64,000 nt of DNA from JAIQFV01 sp041494885 (GTDB lineage Bacteria > Acidobacteriota > Terriglobia > JAIQFV01). The DNA lies in assembly GCA_041494885.1 (NCBI GenBank), contig JBGQBO010000008.1, positions 62,001 through 126,000 of the forward strand, given 5' to 3'. Shown here piece by piece: positions 1-9,962 of this stretch. How positions within the stretch are numbered: position 1 is the first letter of the stretch; each line of letters begins with the position of its first letter. The notes beneath the pieces are model-generated. The model had not been told where the DNA came from and did no database searches. It saw nothing but the letters and a program-made list of their open reading frames with translations. Both the position numbers and the translations under genes were made by a program.

Positions 1-60
1 TGGCGACCTGCGCGCAAATCTCGCTGATGATATTTCAAGCCTGCATTGAAGTCAAGAGAA

Positions 61-292
61 CAGCGGTCAGCCCTCAGCCATCAGCTTTCAGGCATCAGCG
101 GTCAGCCATCAGCTTTCAGCAGTTAGCGGTCAGTGAGGAGCTTGGGATTAGAGGAGGAACCATCAAAAACGACACCTCCGATGCAGCTGTGGCCGACCCT
201 GTATGAATTAATGAAAACAATTTACAATGATCAAAAAGTTTATCGCTGATTGCTGAGGGCTGAAAGCTGATGGCTGATCTCTGACTGCTGCC
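61..292. repeat. Heptamer-armed inverted-repeat element A
   Basis: The left arm (61-136) is a run of about ten degenerate heptamers of the form TCAGCNN in strict 7-bp register. The right arm (244-292) is the inverse, NNGCTGA, again every 7 bp. The core between them (137-243, about 107 nt) is not repetitive. The arms could pair into a long imperfect hairpin. The same architecture recurs at 19.7, 26.2, 27.7 and 59.7 kb. Confidence 0.8.
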
Positions 293-328
293 TCCCCAAC
301 ACATTCGTACCCGAATGCGAATTCTCTG

Positions 329-337
329 TGTTATACT
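329..337 (+). promoter_or_regulatory. Extended -10 promoter for the S41 peptidase
   Basis: TG-T-TATACT matches an extended -10 element. No convincing -35 hexamer lies 17 bp upstream. The predicted start of transcription near 344 leaves a leader of about 25 nt before the ATG at 369. Confidence 0.4.
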
Positions 338-368
338 TCCCCTGATTTTGCTCAAGGAGATTGACTGC

Positions 369-1946
369 ATGAGACTTGCACGTCGCGGATGGGTTTTGGT
401 CCTGGTAATCGCCGCTTGTTCCCTGGTAGGGGGGACGCTCGGCAAATACGCACTGGCCACATCGGCTGGTTCCACGGAGGACTTGGACGGGGTCAATAAG
501 ACCTTTTCACAGGTGCTTGATCTTGTCGAGACGAATTACGCCGAAAAGGTCGACCCCCAAAAATCTGTCTTTAGCGCCATCAATGGCATGCTGCGAACAC
601 TCGATCCTCATTCCACTTTCTTCGATGCCAAGGCCTTCAGCGCGCTACGCGAAGAGCAGACGGGCAAATACTACGGCGTCGGGATGACGGTCGCTTCACG
701 TAACGGAAAGGTGGTGGTGGTGGCACCTTTCGTCGGGTCACCCGCCTACCGTGCGGGGATCAGGCCGGGTGATGTCATTGCGCGGGTCAACGACAAGTCC
801 ACCGACAACATGTCCACCAGCGAGGTGGCAAGCCTGCTCAAGGGTCCCAAGGGCACGATGGTCAGGGTGACGGTCGTGCGCGAAGGGGCCAAGGAACCGT
901 TTGAATTCACAATTACTCGGGATGAGATTCCACGGCGCAGCATCGATTTTGCCTATCGCCTGGAAGGCGGAGTGGGCTACATTCGCCTTAATAATTTCAA
1001 TGAAACGACCGACAAGGAACTGAGCGAAAAACTGCAGGCCGTTGGCGAAGATACTCTGAAGGGACTCATTCTGGATCTCCGCGACAATCCCGGAGGACTG
1101 TTGAATGAGGGAGTCCGGGTGGCGGACGCTTTTCTCAACAAGGGCCAGCTCATTGTTTATACCAAGGGTCGCAACCACCCCGAGCAGAGGTTCACGGCTC
1201 CCCACGGGAATGGGGGCCATAAGTATCCCCTGGTAGTCCTGATTAACTCAGGGAGCGCCAGCGCGGCGGAGATCGTCGCCGGTGCGATTCAGGATCATGA
1301 TCGCGGCTTGATTGTCGGCGAAACCAGCTTTGGCAAGGGACTCGTTCAAACGGTCTATCCTCTTGATGACCACACCGGACTGGCCTTGACGGTGGCAAAG
1401 TGGTATACCCCCAGCGGACGCCTCATCCAGCGCGATTACCAGCATCAGTCATTCTTTGATTATTTCTATGGGAAAAAGGATGACCAGAATCAACCCACCA
1501 TGATCAAGCTCACTGACAGTGGCCGCGAGATGTTTGGAGGAGGCGGCATCACGCCTGACGTGAAGGTCCCCTCGCCTGTGGTGAATGCTTTCCAAACACT
1601 GCTTCTCCAACGATATGTATTCTTCAACTATGCCAGCCGTTACCTCGCTGAACACGAGAAGATTGGGAAGGACTTTGAGGTGAATGAGTTGGTATTGAAC
1701 GACTTCAGAAAGTTTCTGGAGTCCGACAAGATCCGGTTCCATGAGGCGGACATTCAGGACAACCTCGATTTCATTAAACGGACAATCAAATACCAACTGT
1801 TCCTGTCCCAGTTCGGCCAAGTCGAGGCCTATCGCACGACTTTGGACTCGGATGAACAGGTCCAGAAAGCCATTGGGGTGATGCCCGAGGCAAGGTCGTT
1901 GGCTGAGAGCGCACGACGGGCCATTGCGGAGCGAACCGCAAAATAA
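369..1946 (+). CDS. S41 family C-terminal processing peptidase (CtpA-like)
   Basis: A 525-residue exported serine protease of the tail-specific/C-terminal processing family, which degrades or trims envelope proteins. I chose the ATG at 369 because AAGGAG lies about 8 nt upstream and the protein then opens with a basic, hydrophobic signal or anchor segment (residues 5-25); an upstream in-frame ATG at 315 lacks both. A PDZ domain covers roughly residues 95-165 (YYGVGMTV to TRDEIP). The catalytic core carries NSGSASAAE with probable nucleophile Ser298 and FGKGLVQ with general-base Lys323. That 25-residue spacing is usual for the Ser-Lys dyad. A C-terminal helical region follows. Assignment to family is firm; the substrate is unknown. 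Confidence 0.93.
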   Translation: MRLARRGWVLVLVIAACSLVGGTLGKYALATSAGSTEDLDGVNKTFSQVLDLVETNYAEKVDPQKSVFSAINGMLRTLDPHSTFFDAKAFSALREEQTGKYYGVGMTVASRNGKVVVVAPFVGSPAYRAGIRPGDVIARVNDKSTDNMSTSEVASLLKGPKGTMVRVTVVREGAKEPFEFTITRDEIPRRSIDFAYRLEGGVGYIRLNNFNETTDKELSEKLQAVGEDTLKGLILDLRDNPGGLLNEGVRVADAFLNKGQLIVYTKGRNHPEQRFTAPHGNGGHKYPLVVLINSGSASAAEIVAGAIQDHDRGLIVGETSFGKGLVQTVYPLDDHTGLALTVAKWYTPSGRLIQRDYQHQSFFDYFYGKKDDQNQPTMIKLTDSGREMFGGGGITPDVKVPSPVVNAFQTLLLQRYVFFNYASRYLAEHEKIGKDFEVNELVLNDFRKFLESDKIRFHEADIQDNLDFIKRTIKYQLFLSQFGQVEAYRTTLDSDEQVQKAIGVMPEARSLAESARRAIAERTAK

Positions 1947-2050
1947 TCCCTCCGTATAATTCCATCGAATGATTTTTGGCAATCTAAGAGCGCTCCTATC
2001 CGCAGCAGCGGACGGGAGTGTTTACTGACTGATCTTGAAGAAGGAGGCCC

Positions 2051-4789
2051 ATGTTCGAACGCCCTTGGTTCACGGTGCTGTTTTCTTTGCTTCTCCTGGT
2101 CTTCTCCCCCTCCCTCCATCCCCTCAGGGCACAATCAGAATTCGACTCAAAGGTCCCGACACCAAAATCCGTCATTGGGCACGAGGTCGGCGAACAATTC
2201 ACGCACTTTTACCAGCTGGAGCAGTATTACAAGGCAGTGGCGGCCGCGAGCGACCGGGTCAAACTGGTCAAGTACGGTGAGACCTATGAGGCTCGCCCTC
2301 TCTACATGCTGGTCATTTCGACACCCGAAAACTTAAAACGCCTCGACACCATTCAGAAGAATGTGTTGTCTCTGAGCGACCCTCGTAAGACCAACCCCAC
2401 AGCTGCGGAGGTAATCATCCAGAAGAGCCCTGCGGTGTGTTGGTTAAGCTACAACGTGCATGGAAACGAATCCTCCAGCGCCGAAGCCGCCCTGGCTGTA
2501 ATCTACCGCCTCTCCGCCGCCAACGATTCGGACACCCGCTTTATTCTCGAGAACACCGTGGCCATTGTCGATCCCCTCGTCAATCCGGACGGACACGAGC
2601 GCTATGTTAACTTCTACGAGCAGCAGGTCGGGCGCCAACCCAATGCGGATCCCAACGCCTCAGAACACAGCGAAAATTGGCCGGGCGGCCGGTTTAACCA
2701 TTACCTTTTCGACCTGAACCGGGATTGGGCCTGGCAAACGCAGCGCGAAACGCAAGATCGTATCCGGGTGTATCGCCAATGGAACCCCCAGGTTCATGTC
2801 GACTACCACGAAATGGGGGCCGAGTCCACCTACTACTTCCCGCCCAATGCCCTTCCCATCAACGCGAATATTTCATCCCAGGTTGTCAAATGGCTGAAGA
2901 TCTTCGGCGAAGAAAACGCAAAAGCGTTTGACATCCAGGGATGGCAGTACTTCACGCATGAAGATTTCGATCTGTTCTACCCCGCCTATGGAGATTCCTG
3001 GCCGGCCTTTAACGGGGCCGTCGGAATGACCTACGAGCAGGCAGGGGGAGGAATGGGAGGTTTGCGATTTAAACGCCGCGACGAATCCTTCCTCACGCTC
3101 AAGGACCGGATGGATCACCACATCACCAGTTCGATGACCACCCTGTTGACTACAGCCCGTAACCGGGAAGCCCTGTTACGGGACTACTACAAGGATAAAC
3201 AGGAGTCCCTCGACGAGGGCCAGCACGGGCCCGTGAAAGCCTATCTGATTCCGGCCGGCCGGGACCCTCAACGAAGTGCATCGCTCATCAATCTGTTGCT
3301 GTCTCAAGGCATCGAAGTGATGAGAGCCACCGAGGGTTTTACTGCCCCCGGCATTCATGATTACTTCGGGGCGACTTTTCCGGAAAGGCATTTTCCCGAG
3401 GGCACCTTTGTTGTCCGGGTCGCACAGCCCCTCGGGCGCCTTGTCCGAGCTCTGCTGGAACCCGAGGCCGTTTTGAAGGAGAAGTTTTTCTACGATATCA
3501 CGGCGTGGTCCATGCCCCTGGCCTTCGGGATCGAAGCGTATTATACGGACAGTTCTGTTTCTGTGCCCGCCGAGGCCGTCCAGCAGGTTTCTTATGAGGC
3601 GGGTGGAGTGGATGGAAAAGCAAAAGCGGCCTACGTTTTTGAGTGGAAGACCAATTCAGCAGCGCGGTTACTTGCCCGGTTGCTTCGAGACGATATCAAG
3701 GCTTCAGTGTCACTCAAACCGTTCACGATCCAGGGAAGATCATTTGAAGCCGGCTCGATCGTCATTCCCATCGGGCGGAACAAAGATCCCCTTCACGACA
3801 GGCTCGCGGCCGCCGCCAAAGAGTTTCATGTCGCTGTGTATGCTGAAAACACCATGCTCTCGCAGTTGGGAGTTGATCTGGGGTCCAATTATGTTCGCGA
3901 GATCCGCAAACCAAAAATCGCCGTGGTGACGGGTCAACCGGTCTCTCCCTCTGAGTACGGAGCCATTTGGAACATGTTCGACAATCAATACGGGATTGAA
4001 TTCACTCCCCTCAAGGTTGATCAACTGCGGGGCGCCGATTTGAGAGATTACAATGTGCTTATTCTTCCCGATGACTCCGGAACGGGACGCGGCTATTCGA
4101 GGTCAATAGACCGCGGAACGACCGACCGGCTCAAGGCTTGGGTCCGCGATGGCGGAACGCTGATCGGGTTGAAGGGAGGCGCCGTGTTTGCCACCGAGAA
4201 GAGATCGGGTCTTTCTTCGGTGACTTATCGCTATGTGCTCAAACGCGATGAGGACGCCCGGATTGAAGAAGAGAAGGCGGCCCAGCCCTCGCCTCCAGGG
4301 TCTCCTGCACGCGTCCCGGAACCTCCATCCTCCCCGCTCCCTCAGGATGAAAAAAACCGAAAAGAAAACGAAGCCAGGGAACTGGCGGACAAACTGAAGA
4401 CGTGGGACCAGAAGGAAGAAAAATCTCAGACCGATCGAATCCCGGGAGCCTTGATGAAGATTCAACTCGACAATACTCACCCGCTGGCGTTCGGGTACGG
4501 CAAGGAGGTCGTCGTCGCCAACTTGACGAGCCCTATTCTGGCCCTCACCTCTAAGGGTGACAATGTGGGCTACTATCCGAAAGAGAACTTTCGGGTAAGC
4601 GGCTTCATCACCGATGAGAACCTGAAGAAGTTCCCGAACACCGCTTACCTGATCCGTGAGGATGTTGGACGCGGACACGTCATCCTGTACGGGGATGATC
4701 CTAATTTCAGGTCTTTCTGGGAAGGGACATCGCGGTTGTTCCTCAACAGCATCTTTTTCGGAGCCATCGAGAACCCGGACATACGGTAG
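2051..4789 (+). CDS. Secreted M14 family zinc carboxypeptidase
   Basis: A 912-residue exported metallopeptidase. The start has AAGAAGGAGG just upstream and a signal peptide (MFERPWFTVLFSLLLLVF) ending near residue 26. The carboxypeptidase domain (about 40-380) shows the zinc ligand motif HGNE and downstream FDLNRDW and DYHEMG, as in bacterial M14 enzymes of this type. The C-terminal half (about 620 onward, KPKIAVVTG to LPDDSG) resembles a class I amidotransferase/DJ-1-like flavodoxin fold often appended to such M14 proteins. It is interrupted by a charged Pro/Glu/Lys-rich insert (about 740-800). It probably digests peptides outside the cytoplasm. Its start lies about 100 bp after the S41 gene on the same strand, so the two may be co-transcribed. 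Confidence 0.9.
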   Translation: MFERPWFTVLFSLLLLVFSPSLHPLRAQSEFDSKVPTPKSVIGHEVGEQFTHFYQLEQYYKAVAAASDRVKLVKYGETYEARPLYMLVISTPENLKRLDTIQKNVLSLSDPRKTNPTAAEVIIQKSPAVCWLSYNVHGNESSSAEAALAVIYRLSAANDSDTRFILENTVAIVDPLVNPDGHERYVNFYEQQVGRQPNADPNASEHSENWPGGRFNHYLFDLNRDWAWQTQRETQDRIRVYRQWNPQVHVDYHEMGAESTYYFPPNALPINANISSQVVKWLKIFGEENAKAFDIQGWQYFTHEDFDLFYPAYGDSWPAFNGAVGMTYEQAGGGMGGLRFKRRDESFLTLKDRMDHHITSSMTTLLTTARNREALLRDYYKDKQESLDEGQHGPVKAYLIPAGRDPQRSASLINLLLSQGIEVMRATEGFTAPGIHDYFGATFPERHFPEGTFVVRVAQPLGRLVRALLEPEAVLKEKFFYDITAWSMPLAFGIEAYYTDSSVSVPAEAVQQVSYEAGGVDGKAKAAYVFEWKTNSAARLLARLLRDDIKASVSLKPFTIQGRSFEAGSIVIPIGRNKDPLHDRLAAAAKEFHVAVYAENTMLSQLGVDLGSNYVREIRKPKIAVVTGQPVSPSEYGAIWNMFDNQYGIEFTPLKVDQLRGADLRDYNVLILPDDSGTGRGYSRSIDRGTTDRLKAWVRDGGTLIGLKGGAVFATEKRSGLSSVTYRYVLKRDEDARIEEEKAAQPSPPGSPARVPEPPSSPLPQDEKNRKENEARELADKLKTWDQKEEKSQTDRIPGALMKIQLDNTHPLAFGYGKEVVVANLTSPILALTSKGDNVGYYPKENFRVSGFITDENLKKFPNTAYLIREDVGRGHVILYGDDPNFRSFWEGTSRLFLNSIFFGAIENPDIR

Positions 4790-4900
4790 GACCACCCAGC
4801 CCAGGGGCGCGAGGATCTGAGGGCCAGGTCAATCTCGGCGTTCTCTACGGCCCCGGCATTCCAGAGAATGCTCTTCCCAAGGCCGCTGAGCGACGATTCC

Positions 4901-7531
4901 TTAGTCCCCGGGGGATGTTTTTTCGACTAATCTCTTCACGAACCACTGCATTCCATCGCTGTTCGCTTCGATGGCCCCGTCGATTCCAGTCTGATAGACA
5001 AGCACGTGATGACGCGCGAGCCGCTCCAGCACTTCGGGGCTGGGATGCCCAAACGGGCTGGGCGAGGGCACGGAGATGATGGCCGCGCGTGGCTTCAACG
5101 CTTCCAACATCCTCTCGCTGGTGCCCGTCTTGCTGCCATGATGAGCCACTTTCAAGAGTGTTGATCGAGGCCCGTTCATCTCATTGAACGCCAGCCGTGA
5201 CTCCCCGGCCCCCCCAAAATCCGCCATTAACATGACGGCAGTTTGCCTGTATAGAATCCGCAGGACCACGGCATCCGCGTCATTTGCTTCGGTCAAGTTG
5301 GACACTCCCCGACCGGCCGATAAGATGAGAACTTCTGCACCTCCTTGCTGATACCTTTCGCCCCCCTTCACCTTGCGGACGCGCACACCGCGCTTCTCCG
5401 CGACTTCGAGCAATTCGCGCACAAGTGGACTTGGAGGGACCTCCCCTAGCCACAATTCACCCACGGAACAATTCTTTATCACAGGGATCAGCCCTGAAAG
5501 ATGATCGTTGTGCGCATGCGTCAGGACGACGTGTTCCAATCGCTTGATCCTTTGGTCCCACAAATAGGGCAGGACCACATCTTCTCCAATATCGATGCGA
5601 TGTTCCTGCTGACCTTCATGAAAGCCGGCTGCCGCAAGTCCCCCTCCATCCACCAACATGAACTGGCCCTCCGGAAAATGAATGAGGATCGAATCCCCCT
5701 GGCCAACATCCAGGACCGTCAGTGTCAGTCCCGGTGAGCTCGAAACTGCGGGGAAAGGTGAAAGGAAGATTGTGAGCATTGCCGCCAAAACGAACAAGCC
5801 GCTGATCACCATTGTCTTCCTGGATCCTCGCCAGAGGGCGCATGCAAAAACCACGATCGCGACCACATAAATGAACTGAAGCGTGCCTGGAGGCGTGACG
5901 ACGCGTGGATTCATGAATGTCAGTGAGCCTGCCAGATGACTGAGCCAGATCAAACCCGTCATAGCCAGCGAGACACACGCAGCCAGACAGTCTGCAATAC
6001 CATGGCTAAGGAACGAAACCCCCAGCTCAATGAGGCCCAACGGCACCACGATCCCCATGACCGGAATCGCGATCAGGTTCAAGATCGGCGCTGATACTGA
6101 GACGCGATTGAAGTAAACCGCCATGAGCAGGGTGAAGGAGCTTTGGATCGCCAAAGAAAACAGAAGCAGTGAAGCCAATCGGAGGGCAAAGCGCTGGAAA
6201 TGAACATAACACCATCCAATCAATCGTGGAGACAGAATACGAAAGAGAGGTTTTTCCTCCAGCTCTTCCAACTGGAATCTTAAGCGGACACGCTGAGCCG
6301 CCTGGCAGGGTGTCAAATGAACATCCCGACCGACATCCTCCAAGTGATCCAGCGATTGGACCCGCGGCAACACCCATCGGATCACTAATGGATTACCCAT
6401 GCTTGCTATGGAAAGTACGCAAGCGAATGAAAGCTGAAACCCCGGATCATAGATCTGTCGGGGCTGCCAGCCGCAGATGACCAAGGCCGCGAGCCCAATC
6501 GCATTTAAGGGCGAGCGGCCCCTTTCCAATAGCGAGGCCATCAGGTAAGTCGATGCCATGATCACCGCACGGACAATCGGGGTTCTCGCTTCGACCATCC
6601 ATGCATAAAAGACCAGTAGGATGACGATGAACAGAGTCGACGCAAGACGCGGCACCCTGAACCACCGCAGGAGCGCGAAGAGGAACCATGCGATGATTCC
6701 CACGTGGAGGCCGGCGATTACCAAGACGTGGTAAATTCCCGTGGCTTGAAAGTCCTGTTCCAGCGAGCGGTCAAGGAAATATCGATTCCCGAGCAGTATT
6801 GCCTTCAGGGCGGCCCCGGAGGACATAAGTACACCCCCCCGCGTATAGGCTCGCTCAATTTCTGCATCCAGCCGGTGGCGCAGCCGGTAAATCGCTTCAA
6901 TCCAGAAAGACCCCTGCCCCCTTTCTTTCGTTCGGAGAAGCTGTTGTGACTTGATGTTTCCAACCAGGAAGATCCCTTCCCGGCTCAATTGGGCAGCGTA
7001 GTCAAAGCTGCCCGGGTTCCTGAAGGTTCTTGGTTTGCGCAACGAGGCGAGGGCCTCGACCATGTCACCGTATTGGAACGGACAAGGGGCCGGGAGGTTG
7101 TTGATTGTACTTACAGGAAGGGTGAGGCGGACGTCACCTGCAACGGGGTACCATCGTTTCCCATTTTCCAGTGAACTCAGTCGAAACCGCAGAAGATATC
7201 CGAAGGGAGTTTTCACCGGGTCACGATTTACTGTACCGATAAACCGGGAAGGCAGGCTCAGATTGAGTTGTTTGAGACTCAAGAGTGTCTTCAAGTGATG
7301 TGGTGGATAATCAGCGGCAGCAACACCACTCCAAAGAATTCCTTGCAACGCAAACAGGAGGGACACTAAAAGACACAGCAGATAACGCGCACTCCTCCGG
7401 TGCGCAATGACTGCCAGGATCATGAGATCAAGGCAGCTCAAGAGCAGCATGAAGACATTACCGACCACCCATTCCGAGAGGGCGATCCCTGCACAAAAAC
7501 TCGCAGCAACCCAAAGCAACGGGGCTCTCAT
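4901..7531 (-). CDS. comEC: ComEC/Rec2 family DNA uptake channel
   Basis: An 876-residue polytopic membrane protein of the ComEC/Rec2 family, which carries single-stranded DNA across the inner membrane during natural transformation. The N-terminus has several hydrophobic helices and the soluble DUF4131/OB-like segment. The Competence domain (about 235-530) follows, with ILLGNRYFLD and YHVLVIAGLHVGI. The C-terminal metallo-beta-lactamase-like domain (about 620-870) has the metal motif THAHNDHLSG, then KVAHHGSKTGTSE. All three family parts are present and the length is normal, so it looks intact. It converges with the M14 gene. A full competence set is not visible here, so uptake itself is inferred from this gene alone. 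Confidence 0.93.
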   Translation of the reverse strand: MRAPLLWVAASFCAGIALSEWVVGNVFMLLLSCLDLMILAVIAHRRSARYLLCLLVSLLFALQGILWSGVAAADYPPHHLKTLLSLKQLNLSLPSRFIGTVNRDPVKTPFGYLLRFRLSSLENGKRWYPVAGDVRLTLPVSTINNLPAPCPFQYGDMVEALASLRKPRTFRNPGSFDYAAQLSREGIFLVGNIKSQQLLRTKERGQGSFWIEAIYRLRHRLDAEIERAYTRGGVLMSSGAALKAILLGNRYFLDRSLEQDFQATGIYHVLVIAGLHVGIIAWFLFALLRWFRVPRLASTLFIVILLVFYAWMVEARTPIVRAVIMASTYLMASLLERGRSPLNAIGLAALVICGWQPRQIYDPGFQLSFACVLSIASMGNPLVIRWVLPRVQSLDHLEDVGRDVHLTPCQAAQRVRLRFQLEELEEKPLFRILSPRLIGWCYVHFQRFALRLASLLLFSLAIQSSFTLLMAVYFNRVSVSAPILNLIAIPVMGIVVPLGLIELGVSFLSHGIADCLAACVSLAMTGLIWLSHLAGSLTFMNPRVVTPPGTLQFIYVVAIVVFACALWRGSRKTMVISGLFVLAAMLTIFLSPFPAVSSSPGLTLTVLDVGQGDSILIHFPEGQFMLVDGGGLAAAGFHEGQQEHRIDIGEDVVLPYLWDQRIKRLEHVVLTHAHNDHLSGLIPVIKNCSVGELWLGEVPPSPLVRELLEVAEKRGVRVRKVKGGERYQQGGAEVLILSAGRGVSNLTEANDADAVVLRILYRQTAVMLMADFGGAGESRLAFNEMNGPRSTLLKVAHHGSKTGTSERMLEALKPRAAIISVPSPSPFGHPSPEVLERLARHHVLVYQTGIDGAIEANSDGMQWFVKRLVEKTSPGD

Positions 7532-7718
7532 TTGTCGTTAACGGGGGCAGGGGAGATCAACGGGGGGCAGAGCACTTTTCAACAACGTCTGAGTTTATCA
7601 GGAAATGATCTTAATCTGAATTCCGAAATTTGAGCCGGGGGATCGGACCGAACTATTTCGGAACCCGAGCGCTCGTCCGGAATTCCGGGATCCTTGACGG
7701 CAATAGCAATTCTTGGAC

Positions 7719-7740
7719 CCGGCTTCTTATCGAAAGCCGG
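7719..7740. other. Inverted repeat downstream of the RNA methyltransferase gene
   Basis: A 7-bp perfect stem (CCGGCTT / AAGCCGG) with an 8-nt loop lies about 30 bp after the stop codon of the minus-strand methyltransferase. There is no U-run on either side, so it is at best a weak terminator or a transcript-stabilising hairpin. Confidence 0.3.
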
Positions 7741-7770
7741 CTGGGGCTGGGTGCGGTGAACGGAGCACCT

Positions 7771-9033
7771 TCACGCTGAATGGGAGCGATGGAGTCGGAC
7801 CACAGTTTCGAAATGGTAGGTTTGCGGGAAGAAATCAAAGAGCAGAGTCTCGGTCATCTGATAACCATCGGCGCACAGAATCTTCAGGTCGCGGGCCATC
7901 GAGGTTGGATCGCACGACACATAAACACATTCGGGAACTTCATGCTCTTTGAGCTGTCGAAGCACTTTGTTTTCGACACCTTGTCGGGGGGGATCAAACA
8001 CGACAAAATCAACGCCTCGCCAATCGTCTCCATTCCGGAGAAGGGTGGATGATACACTTCCCCTTCGAACCTCCACATTGGGGCAATCATTCGTCCTCAG
8101 GTTTTCCCTTAAGTCACTGACCGCATTGGGGTTTTCCTCGACGGCCACCACGCGCTCAAAATTCCTGGAAAGGGGCACGGTGAATAGCCCAACTCCAGAA
8201 AACAGATCCAAAGCCTTAGATCCGGAAGCAGCCTTAAGGCTTTTGGACACGAGCTCCTCCAGAAGATACCGGTTCACTTGAAAGAAGGAATTGCTGCCCA
8301 CCTGAAACCTGCCGTGCCGTGTCTGGTAAACAAGATTCCCTTCAGGAACCAAGAAGGCGTCATCGTCTGCAAAGTCAAATTCGGGGGGGAGTCCAAAGTA
8401 ATCCATCGCCCACTGGGATTCATCACCCACGGTGCGAATCCGAAATTCTTCAGCGGTGACGCTTGGCTGAAGGAATCTGTTTCGCTCCGTCTGAATGGAA
8501 CTCAGCACGTGATTGAGCTTGTCCACAAGCAAGGGACAAGTGTCGATGGCCCAAAGGCTATGGGATTGAGCCGCAAAGAACCCAATCTCGATTTCATCCG
8601 GGCGTCTTAACACCTTGAACTGGGCGCGGGTCCGGTAATGCCAGGCAGGACTCGGAACAACCTCGACGTCCGCGAGGACAATCTGGCCGATCCGTCGAAA
8701 GGTCTCCCGAAGGATTCCCTCCTTGAATCGTATTTGTTGGGCGTAATCGAGGTGCTGGAGATGACAGCCTCCGCAATGCATGAAATGCGGACATGGGGCC
8801 TCAATCCGAAGTGGCGACGGCGTGAGGATTTCAACGGTCTTCCCAAAGGAGGTATTTTTCTTTTCGCGAATAATCTCGGCCAGAACCTTTTCTCCGGGCA
8901 ATGCGTTCAAAACAAAATAGGCCCGTTCTCCACTAAAGGCGAGGCCGTAGCCGCCATAGACCAGCTTCTCGATCGTGAGTTCAATTTGTCGGATCACTGT
9001 AAATGAAAGAGGCTCAAACGGGGAAGAGACCAA
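7771..9033 (-). CDS. TrmA/RlmD-type 23S rRNA (uracil-5-)-methyltransferase
   Basis: A 420-residue SAM-dependent RNA m5U methyltransferase of the TrmA/RlmCD family. An N-terminal TRAM domain (about 15-70) precedes the iron-sulfur cysteines in CPHFMHCGGCHLQH (about 80-95). The Rossmann methyltransferase domain has DLFSGVGLFT, FDPPRQGV and the catalytic cysteine in YVSCDPTSMARDL. The usual substrate is a uracil of 23S rRNA (position 1939 or 747), but sequence alone does not settle which. The start overlaps the preceding gene by 40 bp, suggesting translational coupling; a GTG about 12 codons further in is an alternative start. Confidence 0.92.
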   Translation of the reverse strand: MVSSPFEPLSFTVIRQIELTIEKLVYGGYGLAFSGERAYFVLNALPGEKVLAEIIREKKNTSFGKTVEILTPSPLRIEAPCPHFMHCGGCHLQHLDYAQQIRFKEGILRETFRRIGQIVLADVEVVPSPAWHYRTRAQFKVLRRPDEIEIGFFAAQSHSLWAIDTCPLLVDKLNHVLSSIQTERNRFLQPSVTAEEFRIRTVGDESQWAMDYFGLPPEFDFADDDAFLVPEGNLVYQTRHGRFQVGSNSFFQVNRYLLEELVSKSLKAASGSKALDLFSGVGLFTVPLSRNFERVVAVEENPNAVSDLRENLRTNDCPNVEVRRGSVSSTLLRNGDDWRGVDFVVFDPPRQGVENKVLRQLKEHEVPECVYVSCDPTSMARDLKILCADGYQMTETLLFDFFPQTYHFETVVRLHRSHSA

Positions 9034-9779
9034 CGATCCAGAAGTCGCTTGTGTATGAACTGTTTTCGCAGACTCAAGATCATCTCCGCCCGCATGTTTC
9101 GCCGGTAAGGCGCCAATGCCTGGTCCGCGTCGGTTTCCAAATCGGCGAGTGTCCGGTCATCGATTGCATTTTTGACGGCCGACAATAGTTTTTCTTCGAT
9201 GGCTCCCAGTCGACGTTCCAATTGCTCAAAATCAAGGCCCTGCGAATCAGTGTCCGGAAGAAATTCCCGTTCCAGTCTTTCCAGGGAGAGAACCAGGGCT
9301 TCAAGATCTCCTGCGAGTCCCTGAGGATCTGGTACTTGCTGGAGGAGCGTGGCCTGCCCCGTTTCCGAAGGAGCCGGTCGAGTCTCAGGGGACTCGCCCC
9401 GAAGGCCTCCGGCAGCAGTCTTGATCGAGGCGCGGACTCCCTGAAAGAACGATCTCAGTTCCTGCGGACTGAAAAGCTCTTCGCGCGTCACCCGGGCGGC
9501 GGAACCCTTCCCGACTGCGGCTTCTTTATGCTCATCGTGGGCCGTCAACACTTCTTGCAGGCAATAGGCAAGACCATTGATGCGTCGAGTTCTGCCGCGC
9601 CGCTTCTCCCATTTTTCAAATGTAGCGTCGATACCGCGAAAAATAACCTCGAGGGGGATCTCGGCCTCACGCCAGGTGTCGATCAACGCCCAGTCGAGAG
9701 TAGAGAGGAGCATCCACGTCCCCCGCTTTTGTTGGAAATATTCCTCGACCTCTGTAAAATAATTATAGTAGTTGTGCAT
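8994..9779 (-). CDS. Conserved-looking protein of unknown function
   Basis: I do not recognise a named family. From the ATG at 9779 the protein has 261 residues. The open frame extends upstream to 9905, but that stretch is Pro/Gly/Ser-rich and unlike coding sequence. The N-terminus (about 1-75) is rich in aromatic and charged residues (NYYNYFTEVEEYF, LDWALIDTW, EVIFRGIDATFEKWEKRRGR) and looks like a compact helical domain. The C-terminal half is charged and helical, possibly coiled coil. It lies between coaX and the RNA methyltransferase gene, overlapping the latter by 40 bp. A role in RNA or DNA transactions would be a guess from this context. Confidence 0.7.
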   Translation of the reverse strand: MHNYYNYFTEVEEYFQQKRGTWMLLSTLDWALIDTWREAEIPLEVIFRGIDATFEKWEKRRGRTRRINGLAYCLQEVLTAHDEHKEAAVGKGSAARVTREELFSPQELRSFFQGVRASIKTAAGGLRGESPETRPAPSETGQATLLQQVPDPQGLAGDLEALVLSLERLEREFLPDTDSQGLDFEQLERRLGAIEEKLLSAVKNAIDDRTLADLETDADQALAPYRRNMRAEMILSLRKQFIHKRLLDRWSLPRLSLFHLQ

Positions 9780-9962
9780 GCGGCTCCAAGGCAACGAACC
9801 CCCATGGGAAAATTCAGTTCCCATCGCCCCGGGTGTTCCCTGGGGAGAAGAGTTCTCTTGACCAGGGAGAACGGGGTGTGGGGAGCGGCAAGCATGCCCG
9901 TCCATTGAATCCAGAATCGCTGCGAGCCCAGCGCTTGGTCAGGCCCGTGCTTGGTCTTAAAC

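Larger units (their letters stand above)
1..368. other. Non-coding region upstream of the S41 peptidase gene
   Basis: I see no gene here. Bases 1-60 are featureless. Bases 61-292 hold an inverted-repeat element with heptamer arms (listed separately). Bases 293-368 carry the extended -10 promoter and the ribosome binding site of the downstream peptidase. Confidence 0.6.

Noticed and set aside
61..136. Regularly spaced repeats that could suggest a CRISPR array
   Set aside because: The unit is 7 bp with no spacers, there is an inverted partner arm, and no cas genes are nearby. The same applies to elements B and C.
4890..4920. GC-rich palindrome followed by T6 as terminator of the M14 gene
   Set aside because: The palindrome TCCCCGGGGGA has no loop and lies inside the comEC coding end, so it is not a convincing terminator.
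9780..9905. Upstream extension of the unknown gene next to coaX
   Set aside because: The extra 42 residues are Pro/Gly/Ser-rich and the codons look random; the ATG at 9779 begins the sequence that reads like protein.
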